Source: Anaerolineae bacterium
GTDB taxonomy: Bacteria; Chloroflexota; Anaerolineae; Aggregatilineales; Aggregatilineaceae
Assembly (NCBI GenBank): GCA_027494015.1
Contig: JAOSJP010000001.1
Coordinates: 248,001 to 312,000, forward strand
Length of the DNA stretch: 64,000 nt
Direction of reading: 5' to 3'
Positions 9,460 through 18,182 of this stretch are shown in pieces (position 1 is the first letter of the stretch; each line of letters opens with the position of its first letter). A program made the translations under genes and the position numbers. The notes below the pieces were generated by a model. The model was not told where the DNA came from, did no database searches, and saw nothing but the letters and a program-made list of their open reading frames with translations.

Positions 9460-9611
9460 GGGCTGTTCCTCCGAATCGTACTGACCGGGGGTGGGATTTG
9501 CCTCGATTCTGGCACAGACCTACGCAAAAGAACAGCGGCACACGCGACTGAGGTGTGCCGCCAAAAAGCGCCGCCTGATGTGATTTGACGATCATGATCA
9601 GGAACCTACCT

Positions 9612-9641
9612 GTAGGGGAGGGTTTGCTAACCCTCCCCTAC
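9612..9641. repeat. Perfect intergenic palindrome (GTAGGGGAGGGTT family)
   Basis: GTAGGGGAGGGTT, loop TGCT, AACCCTCCCCTAC. A close relative occurs at 52306-52337. It lies just beyond the 3' end of the foldase gene and could act as a transcript-end hairpin. Confidence 0.7.
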
Positions 9642-9693
9642 AAGACGCTCAGTGTGCGCTACCTGTGATGAATGTCAGAGGCCGTTAGGAGGT

Positions 9694-11106
9694 TCAGCCG
9701 AGCGGCAGGATGTCGCCGAGCAGGCTGTTGTAAGACGGGTCTGCGGGGATGCGATCCAGCCAGTCGTCACGCCGCTCGATGGAGGCGGCGGCTTTCTGCT
9801 CGTCCAGCCACGTGGTGAAGGTCTCGTTGCGGCGCGTGTTCAGGTCGCTTGCTGACAGCGGACGGACCTCGCGGGCGTGCACCTGGATGATGTGGTAGCC
9901 GTACTCCGTTTCGATCGGGCCGACGACTTCGCCGATGGTCGCGTTGAGCACCGCGTCCTTGAAGGCGGGCACGAAGCCGCCCGGGCTGGACCAGCCCAGC
10001 TCACCGCCGCTCGTCGCGCTGCTGTCGTTCGAGACGGCTTTGGCCAGGTCAGCGAACGGCTCGCCATCTTGCAGGGCGGCCAGGACTTCTTCGGCGCGGG
10101 CCAGGGCTGCGGCCTTCTCCGCATCTGTGGGGGGCAGAGTCTGCCCCGCCGGGAGATCGGGGTTGAACGACAGCAGAATATGCCGCGCGTTGACCTGTAG
10201 CTCCTCTGCTGGGAGGTCTTTGGTCAGTTCCTCCAGGACAGCTATGCGCAGCGCGTCGTAGTAGAACAACTGGCGCACTGCATCGCGGTCGGAGTCAACG
10301 GCCCTCTTGGCATCCTGGTAGAAATCACCGGCTGCGCTTTCCACCGTAGCAGCAATGACCGATGGCTCCCATGTCGCCGTCGGTGAGGGGATCGGCGTCT
10401 CTGTTGGAATCTCGGTCGCCGTAGCCGTAGGGCCGGGCGTTTCGTCCTCGGCGGGCGTGGCTGTGGGCAGCGGCGTGGCTGTCTCGGTTGGGCGCGGCGT
10501 ATTGCTGGGGGTGGGCGACACGAGCGGCGTCGGCGTAATGGTCGGCTCGGTGGTGGGCGTCGGCGTCTCGTCGGACGGCAGGGCGAGGCCCAGCGTCTGG
10601 GCCATGTACTCATTCACCTGAGCGTCCACTGCGGCCTCGTCTACGGTGATGCCCATCTTCGCTGCGGCCTGCTTGATCACCAGCCCTTCTTCCATCTCGT
10701 CAAGGGTCTGGCTGCCCATGATCTGGGGGAAGCGCAGGTTGCTGATCTGCTCGCTGGCGTACTGCTGGATGGTCTCCAGGTTGCCGCCGGTGAGGAAGTA
10801 GAGCTCGCGAATCTGTTCCGCCGTCAGCCAGCGCATCAGCCGCACGCGCTCTTCAAAGTCGCGCGTGGCGATCCCCTCCCCGTTCACTGTGGAGATGGCC
10901 TGGCTGGGCCGGATGATGTGTTCGAAGACCAGCGCGCCTATCAGCACAACAACGCTGAGACCAATGAGCACTGCGGTGATGATGAGGACACGGCGCTGCC
11001 ACAACCGGTCGCGTTCGGAGCGCGATCGGTACTCATGGCGGCGCTTGAGGTCCGCCTGGGTCACGCGGCGCGTGCGGGGTCCGCCGGTGGTGCCTTTCTT
11101 AGCCAT
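9694..11106 (-). CDS. Membrane-anchored parvulin-type peptidyl-prolyl isomerase (PrsA/SurA-like)
   Basis: 470 residues. A basic N-terminus precedes one transmembrane anchor (about residues 39-62). A SurA/PrsA-like N-terminal helical part follows (TVNGEGIATRDFEERVRL to about 175), then a Thr/Pro-rich insert of about 75 residues, then a parvulin domain with the conserved motifs NARHILLSF, SGGELGWSSPGGFVPAFKDAV and TEYGYHIIQVHARE. It should assist folding of secreted proteins at the outer face of the membrane by cis-trans isomerisation of prolyl bonds. The Thr/Pro insert between the chaperone and isomerase parts is unusual for the family. It lies downstream of rpsR but is separated by a hairpin. 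Confidence 0.88.
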   Translation of the reverse strand: MAKKGTTGGPRTRRVTQADLKRRHEYRSRSERDRLWQRRVLIITAVLIGLSVVVLIGALVFEHIIRPSQAISTVNGEGIATRDFEERVRLMRWLTAEQIRELYFLTGGNLETIQQYASEQISNLRFPQIMGSQTLDEMEEGLVIKQAAAKMGITVDEAAVDAQVNEYMAQTLGLALPSDETPTPTTEPTITPTPLVSPTPSNTPRPTETATPLPTATPAEDETPGPTATATEIPTETPIPSPTATWEPSVIAATVESAAGDFYQDAKRAVDSDRDAVRQLFYYDALRIAVLEELTKDLPAEELQVNARHILLSFNPDLPAGQTLPPTDAEKAAALARAEEVLAALQDGEPFADLAKAVSNDSSATSGGELGWSSPGGFVPAFKDAVLNATIGEVVGPIETEYGYHIIQVHAREVRPLSASDLNTRRNETFTTWLDEQKAAASIERRDDWLDRIPADPSYNSLLGDILPLG

Positions 11107-11166
11107 ATAAGACTATTCTCCTCGCAATGACAAATCGCTCAAGGTGAGGCCGCTGGCGGCGAGAGC

Positions 11167-11204
11167 GGCCTGGCGCGCAGCGGAGGACAGCGCGCAGCCA
11201 GGCC
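11167..11204 (-). terminator. Hairpin between rpsR and the foldase gene
   Basis: GGCCTGGC and GCCAGGCC enclose a GC-rich 22-base interior that can also partly pair. It lies 60 bases past the rpsR stop. No T-run follows. Confidence 0.35.
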
Positions 11205-11264
11205 ACTGCAATTCCCTAGCCAGGATCGGCGAGGCGCAAGGCGCGCTGCCCGTGCGCCAGGCCC

Positions 11265-11579
11265 CTAGCCGCGCGTCTGCTCATCTGTGAAAGGCAGCAG
11301 CGCCAGATGGCGGGCACGCTTGATCTGGCGGGCCAGCAGGCGCTGATTCTTCGACGTGAGGCCAGTCTGGCGGCGAGGCCGAATCTTGGCCCGCTCGGTG
11401 ATGAAGCGCCGCAGCGTGTCAACATCCTTGTAGTTGGGCACGGTGTTGCTGGCGTGGAAGTAGTCTTCTTTGCGGCGGCGACCACGACGCATGCCGCGCT
11501 CGCGCGATGATCCCTCATCCTGTTCCATATCGAGGGAATCGTCGTCTTCAATGTCATTCAGGTTTCGTCTGTCGGCCAC
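11265..11579 (-). CDS. rpsR: Ribosomal protein bS18
   Basis: 104 residues. The small-subunit protein S18 partners bS6 on the 30S platform. The conserved core is clear: [41 protein letters not shown] and [15 protein letters not shown]. The N-terminal 35 residues are an acidic then Arg-rich extension. The start is GTG at 11579 with AAGGAG eight bases upstream. It is the last gene of rpsF-ssb-rpsR, an order widely conserved in bacteria. Confidence 0.96.
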   Translation of the reverse strand: MADRRNLNDIEDDDSLDMEQDEGSSRERGMRRGRRRKEDYFHASNTVPNYKDVDTLRRFITERAKIRPRRQTGLTSKNQRLLARQIKRARHLALLPFTDEQTRG

Positions 11580-11721
11580 CTGAATATCTCCTTATCTCGC
11601 TTGATTTCGCTGATCGCTGGTGTGGCGCGCCCTGTTGCGCGCCAGCGGGTTCATCTTGCGGTCTGCCCATTGCATTGCCGGGCGCTGCTCTGCTGCGCCC
11701 CGGCACAGGCGAACTCGCGGC

Positions 11722-12123
11722 CTAGAATGGGAAGCTATCTTTGTCGTCCTCGTCGAGCGGCTCGCCATCGTGCATTTCCTGGGCCGGATGCCGGTCGCCC
11801 AACAGGATCATCTCGTTGGCGACAAGCTCGGTGCGGAAATGGCGCGTGCCATGATCATCTTCCCAGCCGCGCGTCTGCAGGCGTCCCTCGATGTAGACCT
11901 GCTGCCCTTTGGCCAGGTGCGTCTTGCAGATCTCCGCCAGGTTGCCCCAGGCAACGACGTTGAACCACTCGGTCTCTTCGCGGCGGTCGCCGTCGGACGA
12001 AGTCCAGGTGCGGCTGGTCGCCACGCTGAAACTGGCGACGGGCCGGCCACTGGGGGTATAACGCAGCTCCGGGTCGCGCCCCAGGACGCCGATGATCAGG
12101 ACTTTGTTCAATCCCCGGCCCAT
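11722..12123 (-). CDS. ssb: Single-stranded DNA-binding protein
   Basis: 133 residues. An OB-fold domain spans residues 1-105 (GRGLNKVLIIGVLGRDPELR, EWFNVVAWGNLAEICKTHLAKG, YIEGRLQTRGWED). A short acidic tail ends in DDKDSFPF, the partner-docking C-terminus of bacterial SSB. It coats single-stranded DNA during replication, repair and recombination. It lies 45 bp after rpsF and 142 bp before rpsR, so it is probably co-transcribed. Confidence 0.96.
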   Translation of the reverse strand: MGRGLNKVLIIGVLGRDPELRYTPSGRPVASFSVATSRTWTSSDGDRREETEWFNVVAWGNLAEICKTHLAKGQQVYIEGRLQTRGWEDDHGTRHFRTELVANEMILLGDRHPAQEMHDGEPLDEDDKDSFPF

Positions 12124-12168
12124 GACGCTTCGCTCCTCCCGCAGCCGGCGCGCGCCGGCAGGCGCTGC

Positions 12169-12459
12169 TTACTCGTCCAGCCGGACGACAAGGTGCCGGA
12201 TCACGCGGTCGCTCAGCAGCAGATTGCGTTCCAGGTCGTTCACCCTGGCAGGTGGGAAGTTCATGTTCAGAAAGACGTAGTACCCTTCCCGGTAGTCGTC
12301 AATGGTGTAGGCGAGACGGCGGCGGCCCCAATAGTCAACGTTGGTGACCTCGCCGCCGAAATCCGTGACCCATCCCTTGATCGTCTCGATGACCGACTGC
12401 GTGTCGGACTCCGACACATTGCTGGGGATGATGAATCCTAACTCGTAGGCACGATTCAT
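12169..12459 (-). CDS. rpsF: Ribosomal protein bS6
   Basis: 96 residues, typical for S6. It carries the family pattern YELGFIIPSNVSE, then WGRRRLAYTIDDYREGYYVFLNMN, then RVNDLERNLLLSDRVIRHL. It binds bS18 and 16S rRNA on the 30S platform. The ATG at 12459 follows AAGGAG at 12 bases, slightly long. First gene of the rpsF-ssb-rpsR operon, with a good promoter at 12570-12598. Confidence 0.95.
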   Translation of the reverse strand: MNRAYELGFIIPSNVSESDTQSVIETIKGWVTDFGGEVTNVDYWGRRRLAYTIDDYREGYYVFLNMNFPPARVNDLERNLLLSDRVIRHLVVRLDE

Positions 12460-12569
12460 GCGTGGGACTATCTCCTTTCCCTGGGATTGCCCGTCGGCGA
12501 CGGCGGGCGCCGTGCAGACGAGCGGAAAGCCGCCCCGCTTGTCGTTGTAGGGGCGAACAGGCGGTCAGT

Positions 12570-12598
12570 ATACTACCGCAGGCACTCGCGTTTGACAA
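12570..12598 (-). promoter_or_regulatory. Sigma-70-type promoter of rpsF-ssb-rpsR
   Basis: On the minus strand TTGTCA, a 17-bp spacer, then TAGTAT. It lies about 110 bases upstream of the rpsF ATG. Confidence 0.65.
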
Positions 12599-12612
12599 GG
12601 CTCGATTCGGCG

Positions 12613-12749
12613 AGGTGCGAGCAAAAGTTGACAGCGACTCGCCTGGCGCGGGGATATTGACCTCACCCCCAGCCTCGCTACGCTCGGCTTGCCCCCTCTC
12701 CGTTGACGGAGAGGGGGCGGCGAGGGCGCCAGCGCCGAGGGGGTGAGGT
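12613..12749. repeat. Partial MITE-like element (reverse orientation)
   Basis: GGTGCGAGCAAAAGTTGACAG at the left matches the reverse complement of the right end of the full elements. The GC-rich palindrome follows (CCCTCTCCGTTGACGGAGAGGG), but the other terminal repeat is missing and is replaced by a different palindrome at 12751. Together with the next entries it fills most of the roughly 816-bp gene-free stretch between rpsF and the clostripain-like gene. Confidence 0.7.
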
Positions 12750-12750
12750 C

Positions 12751-12780
12751 CGTAGGGGCGTATGGCGATACGCCCCTACG
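12751..12780. repeat. Perfect palindrome CGTAGGGGCGTAT-GGCG-ATACGCCCCTACG
   Basis: 13-bp perfect arms around a 4-base loop. The same arms occur at 44038-44067, and a degenerate form lies near 28033. Confidence 0.8.
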
Positions 12781-12884
12781 AATAGGCTGGCGCGCGGCGG
12801 ACTTTGATGCGATTGCCCTGATTCGGCGGGGGCCTCGAACACCCTGTTGCGAAAGCGAGTTCAGGAATGTTCGCTGAAGGCCTC

Positions 12885-12985
12885 CCCCTCAATCCCCCCT
12901 CCAGCCGAGCTAAAGGGGGACGATCTGGCCAGCGGTTTTCCCCTTCCCCTAGCTTTGCTGGGGAAGGGGCAGGGGATGGGGGCGT
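12885..12985. repeat. GC-rich composite palindrome (CCAGCCGAGCTA module)
   Basis: Two adjacent stems: CCCCCCTCCAGCCGAGCTAAAGGGGG, then CCCCTTCCCCTAGCTTTGCTGGGGAAGGGG. The same pair of modules occurs near 28095-28190 and 41455-41545. Non-coding. Confidence 0.6.
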
Positions 12986-13027
12986 TGTGGCGAACACCCA
13001 ACAGCTTGTTCGTGGCTCTCGATTCGG

Positions 13028-13132
13028 GGGTGCGTGCGACGGTGTCAGCGACTCGCCTGGCGCGGGAGCATTGACCTCACCCCGTCCGGCCCGAAACCAG
13101 ACTTCCGAAGTTTTCGGAAACTTCGGAAGTCT
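13028..13132. repeat. Half MITE-like element joined to an AGACTTCCGAAG inverted repeat
   Basis: GGGTGCGTGC starts a truncated element at 13028 that ends after TTGACCTCACCCC near 13080. Then AGACTTCCGAAG (13099-13110) and CTTCGGAAGTCT (13121-13132) form a perfect 12-bp inverted repeat with a 10-base centre. Relatives of the second repeat lie near 16333, 40447 and 58560. Confidence 0.65.
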
Positions 13133-13275
13133 CTTTCTGCGCGCCAGCGAGGAGCTGATGTCGCCGGACTCGCAACGCGCCTGTTATCATAGATTTTCCG
13201 GTTGGCGCAATCTGTAGTAATCTTCTAAGACACCGATCGCTGGAGAACCGCGCAAGCGGCAAGGAGACGACCTCA

Positions 13276-16200
13276 ATGGTGCACATGAGACGACCAATTC
13301 GGAGCCTATGGGTTATCGTCCTGATGGTTACCCTGTTAGCACCCGCTCTCCCGGCAGCACAGGCTGGCGGGCAAAATGCGTCCAGGCCAGGCGCGGGCAG
13401 CGCCCTGCGGCATTCTGTGACGCCCGCTGAGCTACAGTCCAGGTACGACCGATCCGCTGCCTGGCTGGCTGACTGGGCGCGCACGCGCTCGCCGCGACCA
13501 CCGGTTGATCCGGCTCAGCAGATGCAGACGGTGGCTGAGTGGACAGTGCTGGTGCATATCGCTGCCGACAACAACCTGGAGCTGGCCGGGTTGTCCGACC
13601 TCAACGAGATGGAGGCGGTGGGTTCCTCGCCGCAGGTCAATATCGTCGTGCAGATTGACCGCTCAGCCGATTATGTGACGCTGGACGGCGATTGGTCGGA
13701 GACGCGGCGCTATTACGTCCAGCAGGACGACGATCCACAGGCGATCACCTCGCCTGTGGTGGTAAGTCCCGGCGAGCTTGACAGCGGCAGCGCCGACACA
13801 ATCGCCGACTTTGCCACCTGGGGCATTCAGACCTATCCCGCGAAGAAGTACATGCTGGTGCTGTGGGATCACGGCGGCGGGTGGATCAGCCATTCCAGCG
13901 ACGAGGACACCGGCAGCGACGTGACGCTGCCGGATACGGTCGCCGCGCTGGAACGTATCGTCAGCGAGACCGGCATCGGCCAGTTCGAGGTGGTTGGCTT
14001 CGACATGTGTCTCATGGGCCAGCTTGAGGTCTTTCAGGCTATCGCTCCCTTCGCCCGCTTCGGGATCGGGTCGCAGGAGAACGAGCCGGGCGCGGGATGG
14101 TTCTACGTGTTCCTCGATGAGCTGGTGCGTAATCCGGCGATGGATGGCGGGCAGCTTGGGCAGCACGTGGTGGACTACTTCATGTACTTCCTGCGCGAAG
14201 TCATCGGCGATCAGGATGTGTACGGCCTGGCGGCGGTGGACCTGGGACAGACCGCGCCGCTGGTCAACGCCCTCAACGACTTCGTGAACACGGTCGTGGA
14301 CAACCCGCAGCGCGCGCTCAGCGCCATTGCCGACGCGCGCAACAACACGATTCAGTATGGCGGCTTTGACGACCCGCAGGTGCAGGGCTACTGGTCTTCC
14401 GTAGACCTGTACCGCTTCATGGAGCTGCTGGAGGACATCGCGCCCGCGCCAGAGCTTGCTCAGTCGGCGTCCGGGGTGATGCAGGCCGTGCGCCAGTTCG
14501 TCGTCTACGAGGATCACGTGACGGCGCTGGACGGGTCAAACGGCGTCTCAATCTACTTCCCAACCACCCAGAAAGCGTACAAACTGGGCGCGAACAACGA
14601 GCGTTACCCCGCTGAGACGCCTGCTGAGCTGGCCCGCTGGGTGCAGTTTATTGATGTCTTTCACGGCACGGCATCAGCCGTCGTTGAGAACGCCCCCGGC
14701 GTGAGCATTCTCAGCACATACCCGGATGTAGCGAGCATCTACCAGCCAGCGGTTGTGACGCTGGAAGTGTCTGGGCGCGACATCCTGCGCGTCAACTACG
14801 CGGTGACGTACCTCAAGGGCGAGAACGAGCGCGTCGTGCTGGACTACGACTATCTTGTGTCGCGCACGACAACTGCCAGCGGCGCAAACATCATTGACTG
14901 GTCGGACGGCGTGACGCAGCGCACCTTCATCTGGGAAGCCGAGGTGCCGGTGCTCACCGATGGGACGACCTCTACCTACGCGCTGCTGCTCCCCAACAGC
15001 GACAACCCAAACCAGGCGCTGGTCAACGGGCTGTATACGCCCGCCAGCGGCGATCCGCCGTTGCAGGCCCAGCTTCTCTTCGACCTGGCGCAGCGACAAT
15101 CCACCGCGCTGTGGGGGCTGAACGAGACGGCCAGCGGCAACCTGCAACCCTTCCAGATCAACGTGGTATCGGGCGACACGTTCCAGCCGCAGTGGTTGAC
15201 GCTGGACGCGAACAATGAGCTGGTCAGCACCAGCCTGGGCGAGACGCTGACGCTGATGAGCGCGCAGTCCATCACCTTTGAGAAGGTGCCCGCACCCTCT
15301 GGCAGATACGCGATCAGCTTCGTGGCCGAGAACGTGGCCGGAGTCAACAACCTGGGCGAAGCAATCATTGAGGTCAGCAACGAAGGGCTGAACCCGGCCC
15401 TGCGCGGTTACACCGACCTGACCTATGGTGTCAACTTTCAGTATCCGTCGAACTGGATTCGCCCGCGCTTCACGCCGGATGGCCAGCGGCTGTTCACCGG
15501 CGACGAGGGGACTGGCACGCTGCTCAGCCTGTACCCGTATACGGACGTGTCTTCCGCCGAAGAGACGGACGCGGCCATCCGCGCAAGCTGGAACCAGCTC
15601 ACCGATCTGGTGATCCAGCAGCAGCGCCAGGTGGAGATCGGCGGGCTGCCCGCCTACGTGACCGACTATACGTACACATTCAACGGAGAGGCGCGCGTCG
15701 GGGCGGTGATCGCCATCTACGTGCCGAGCCAGAATGTCGGCTATGCGTTCGACCTGGACGCGCCCGCCACTAACCCCGCTCCGGCGCAGCAGGCATTGCA
15801 GGCGCTGGTGGGCAGCATCAACTTCTTCGACGCGGGCGCGGTGGCAGGTACGAGCGCGTGGCAGACAGTGGCGGTGGCGGACGGCCTGGTGACGTTCCCT
15901 GTCCCGGCCAACTGGACGCCCGATCAAAGCGATGGATGGACGCTCTACGGACCAGTCGGGGACGAGGCGGTGTTCGTCGCGGCGATGGCGGCGACGGCGA
16001 CAGGTCTGACGAACGCTGATCTCGCCCAGTCCTGGGTGACGCAGCTTGAGACTGGCGCGCAAAACCTGGAGGTTCTCGCCTCGGAGCCGTTCTACATTGG
16101 CGGGAAGGAGTGGCACGTGGTGGTCTTCACCTATGACGACGCGGTGAAGAGGGCCGGGGCGTTCTTCACGCTGACCGGGATCGGCGGGCAGGATGTGACT

Positions 16201-16290
16201 TTCTGGATCGAAGCGCCGGATGCCGACTTTGACCAGTTGTATGCCGATGTGTTCTCGGTGATTCTGGGCGGGTTCGCGCTCGGCGGCTGA
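13276..16290 (+). CDS. Secreted clostripain-like cysteine peptidase (family C11) with long C-terminal region
   Basis: 1,004 residues. The signal peptide (RRPIRSLWVIVLMVTLLAPA, cleavage after AQA) implies export. The C11 catalytic domain spans about residues 90-470, with the catalytic His in LVLWDHGGGW (His199) and the catalytic Cys in VVGFDMCLMG (Cys245), as in clostripain and gingipain-type folds. The remaining part is beta-rich. Residues about 710-855 (NFQYPSNWIRPRF) and 860-1000 (VTFPVPANWTPDQ) resemble two PsbP-like modules in series; that assignment is tentative. The ATG at 13276 follows AAGGAG by nine bases, with a second ATG at 13285. It is a single-gene unit. Clan CD peptidases usually cut after Arg/Lys or Asn; specificity here is not predictable. 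Confidence 0.85.
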   Translation: MVHMRRPIRSLWVIVLMVTLLAPALPAAQAGGQNASRPGAGSALRHSVTPAELQSRYDRSAAWLADWARTRSPRPPVDPAQQMQTVAEWTVLVHIAADNNLELAGLSDLNEMEAVGSSPQVNIVVQIDRSADYVTLDGDWSETRRYYVQQDDDPQAITSPVVVSPGELDSGSADTIADFATWGIQTYPAKKYMLVLWDHGGGWISHSSDEDTGSDVTLPDTVAALERIVSETGIGQFEVVGFDMCLMGQLEVFQAIAPFARFGIGSQENEPGAGWFYVFLDELVRNPAMDGGQLGQHVVDYFMYFLREVIGDQDVYGLAAVDLGQTAPLVNALNDFVNTVVDNPQRALSAIADARNNTIQYGGFDDPQVQGYWSSVDLYRFMELLEDIAPAPELAQSASGVMQAVRQFVVYEDHVTALDGSNGVSIYFPTTQKAYKLGANNERYPAETPAELARWVQFIDVFHGTASAVVENAPGVSILSTYPDVASIYQPAVVTLEVSGRDILRVNYAVTYLKGENERVVLDYDYLVSRTTTASGANIIDWSDGVTQRTFIWEAEVPVLTDGTTSTYALLLPNSDNPNQALVNGLYTPASGDPPLQAQLLFDLAQRQSTALWGLNETASGNLQPFQINVVSGDTFQPQWLTLDANNELVSTSLGETLTLMSAQSITFEKVPAPSGRYAISFVAENVAGVNNLGEAIIEVSNEGLNPALRGYTDLTYGVNFQYPSNWIRPRFTPDGQRLFTGDEGTGTLLSLYPYTDVSSAEETDAAIRASWNQLTDLVIQQQRQVEIGGLPAYVTDYTYTFNGEARVGAVIAIYVPSQNVGYAFDLDAPATNPAPAQQALQALVGSINFFDAGAVAGTSAWQTVAVADGLVTFPVPANWTPDQSDGWTLYGPVGDEAVFVAAMAATATGLTNADLAQSWVTQLETGAQNLEVLASEPFYIGGKEWHVVVFTYDDAVKRAGAFFTLTGIGGQDVTFWIEAPDADFDQLYADVFSVILGGFALGG

Positions 16291-16332
16291 CCGTCGCCGG
16301 CGCGCCCGATCTCCGGACAGGCACTCTGACAC

Positions 16333-16365
16333 AGACTTCCGAAGCCTCCAAGACTTCGGAAGTCT
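16333..16365. repeat. AGACTTCCGAAG inverted repeat
   Basis: AGACTTCCGAAG at 16333-16344 and CTTCGGAAGTCT at 16354-16365, perfect 12-bp arms with a 9-base loop, 43 bases beyond the peptidase stop. A MITE-like fragment (GCGCAGCGAGGCCAGGGGGT) follows at 16379-16400. Confidence 0.7.
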
Positions 16366-16422
16366 ATTCTGGGACCGAGCGCAGCGAGGCCAGGGGGTGA
16401 GGTAAGCCGCGCCTCACCTGGG

Positions 16423-16451
16423 TTGCGGCCCCTCTCGAACTCGGCCATAAT
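16423..16451 (+). promoter_or_regulatory. Promoter of the metallophosphoesterase-trmB unit
   Basis: TTGCGG, a 17-bp spacer, CATAAT. It lies 36 bases upstream of the GTG at 16488. Confidence 0.55.
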
Positions 16452-16487
16452 ACGCGCCCCCTGGCGTGCAAAGGAAACAGAAGCATT

Positions 16488-17366
16488 GTGGCTCGCCTCG
16501 CCATCGTATCCGACATTCACGGCAACCTGCCGGCGCTGGAAGCTGTGCTGCGCGACCTGGATCAGGCGCGGCCCGACCGGGTATATGTCAACGGCGATGT
16601 GATCAATCGCGGTCCGCAGAGCAAAGAGTGTCTGGATCGCGTGCGGGCGCTCGGCTGGCCGGTCGTTTTCGGCAACCACGAAGAGTATGTGCTCAAGTGC
16701 CGGCACGGCGCGCCGGGCGAAGACTGGGCCTCGGCGTTCTGGCTGCCCGTGCGCCGCCTGGCCGAGGACGAGCTTGCTGCCGATGATTTCGCTTACCTGG
16801 AGGCGCTGCCGCGCTCGCGCCTGATCGCGCTGCCGGGGCTGCCCGCCATCCGCCTGGTGCATGGCAGCCTGCGCGCGCTGAACGAGGGCCTGGGCTTCTG
16901 GATGACCGACGACGAGCTGCTGGCGGCGGTGGACAGCGCGCCAGAGCGGGTGGTGGTCGGCGCGCACACGCACCGCACCTATCAGCGGCGAGTCGGCGAG
17001 CGGTGGGTGCTCAACAGCGGGGCGGTGGGCGCTCCTTACAACGGCGACCCGGCGGCGCAATACCTGCTGCTGTCCGGGCGCGATGGCGCGTGGCAGGCTG
17101 AGTTCCGCGCCGTGCCCTACGACCGCGCGCCGGTCTACGCGGCCTGGGCGCGCAGCGGCTATCTGGAAGTGTCCGTCGCCGCCCGGCTGATGCAGTACGA
17201 GCTTCAGACGGCAACCTACCACTTTGGCCCCTACTTCGACTTCTGCGCCATGTATGGCTACGACAGCAACGACGATGCGGCGTTCGAGCAGTATGTATTC
17301 GTTTCGCGCGACGTTCCGCCCGGTCGCTCGCTGCACGGCGATCCCCGGCGCGGCGAACTTTCCTGA
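16488..17366 (+). CDS. Calcineurin-like metallophosphoesterase (YfcE/diadenosine-tetraphosphatase-like)
   Basis: 292 residues with all dimetal-site motifs: DIHGN at residues 9-13, VYVNGDVINRGPQS, FGNHEEYV, LVHGS and VVGAHTHRTY. It hydrolyses a phosphoester or phosphodiester in the cytoplasm; the substrate cannot be told from sequence. The start is GTG at 16488 with AAGGAA about 11 bases upstream. The residues after about 220 (YELQTATYHFGPYFDFCAMYG) are an extra C-terminal part not typical of YfcE. It lies 12 bp upstream of trmB and is probably co-transcribed. Confidence 0.85.
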   Translation: MARLAIVSDIHGNLPALEAVLRDLDQARPDRVYVNGDVINRGPQSKECLDRVRALGWPVVFGNHEEYVLKCRHGAPGEDWASAFWLPVRRLAEDELAADDFAYLEALPRSRLIALPGLPAIRLVHGSLRALNEGLGFWMTDDELLAAVDSAPERVVVGAHTHRTYQRRVGERWVLNSGAVGAPYNGDPAAQYLLLSGRDGAWQAEFRAVPYDRAPVYAAWARSGYLEVSVAARLMQYELQTATYHFGPYFDFCAMYGYDSNDDAAFEQYVFVSRDVPPGRSLHGDPRRGELS

Positions 17367-17378
17367 GGCGGACAAGAC

Positions 17379-18182
17379 ATGGCCAGGCTTAAGTTGCAGC
17401 GTTTTCGGGCCAGCGAGCCGCCGGATGACGTTCAGGCGCGCACCATCCGCGTCTACAAGGGGCGCGACCTGCACCATCGTCCGGGCGAACTGCCGCCCAT
17501 CTCGGCGGAGACGCTGTTCGGCGTCAGCGCGCCGCTGGTGCTCGACCTGGGCTGCGGGCGCGGTGAGTTCCTGGTGGAGCAGGCGGGGGCACAGCCTGGC
17601 CGCTACTTCGTTGGCTTTGAGTGGCACATCAAGTCGGTGTGGGCTGCCGCCAACCGCGCGCACGCGGCCAATCTGGACAACGTGCGCATCGTCCGCGCCG
17701 ACCTGCGTCTGGCGCTGCCCATCGTGCCGGACGGAGCCGCCGACGAGGTGCTGCTGCTCTTCCCGCCGCCGAAGCTGGCCCCCGGCGAGCGCAAGGACGA
17801 CCTGCTGAGCGAGCCACTGCTGCGCCAGATTCACCGCATCCTGCTGCCCGGCGGACTGCTCCACTTCGTGACCGACCACGCGGCCTACTTCGCTGCCAAG
17901 CGCGCCCTGATCGAGGGCAGCGGGCTGTTCGCGGTGCAGGGGGAATCGAGCGCCTTTGAGGGCGGGCTGACCCGCTTCCAGCGCATCTGGGAGGCGAAGG
18001 ACATAGCCTCGCAGCGGTTGGAGTGCTCGCAGGCTCTAGAGCGTGTTATGCACTTGGTACTCTTGACAAGGGGGAGGGGCGCTCTGTTTACCTCACCCCC
18101 TGGCCTCGCTGCGCTCGGCCTTTCCCCCTCTCCATGCATGGAGAGGGGGCGTCGAGGTGCGCCAGCGCCGAGACGGGGGTGA
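17379..18182 (+). CDS. trmB: tRNA (guanine-N7-)-methyltransferase, C-terminus overwritten by a repeat element
   Basis: SAM-dependent enzyme that methylates G46 in the variable loop of tRNA. The SAM motif is PLVLDLGCGRGEFLVEQAG (about residues 50-70). Other family signatures are YFVGFEWHIKSV, DEVLLLFPPPKLAPGERK (the usual LFPDPWPKKRH region, altered) and GGLTRFQRIWEAK near the end. From about residue 219 the frame enters an inverted-repeat element (18035-18264), so the last 49 residues, ending GRRGAPAPRRG, are translated repeat and not a conserved domain. The ATG at 17379 has GAGGCG upstream. The catalytic core is complete; the effect of the added tail is unknown. Confidence 0.88.
   Translation: MARLKLQRFRASEPPDDVQARTIRVYKGRDLHHRPGELPPISAETLFGVSAPLVLDLGCGRGEFLVEQAGAQPGRYFVGFEWHIKSVWAAANRAHAANLDNVRIVRADLRLALPIVPDGAADEVLLLFPPPKLAPGERKDDLLSEPLLRQIHRILLPGGLLHFVTDHAAYFAAKRALIEGSGLFAVQGESSAFEGGLTRFQRIWEAKDIASQRLECSQALERVMHLVLLTRGRGALFTSPPGLAALGLSPSPCMERGRRGAPAPRRG

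Noticed and set aside
17379..18182. C-terminal extension of TrmB as a new domain
   Set aside because: The extension is translated from the inverted-repeat element and matches non-coding repeat copies elsewhere in the window.
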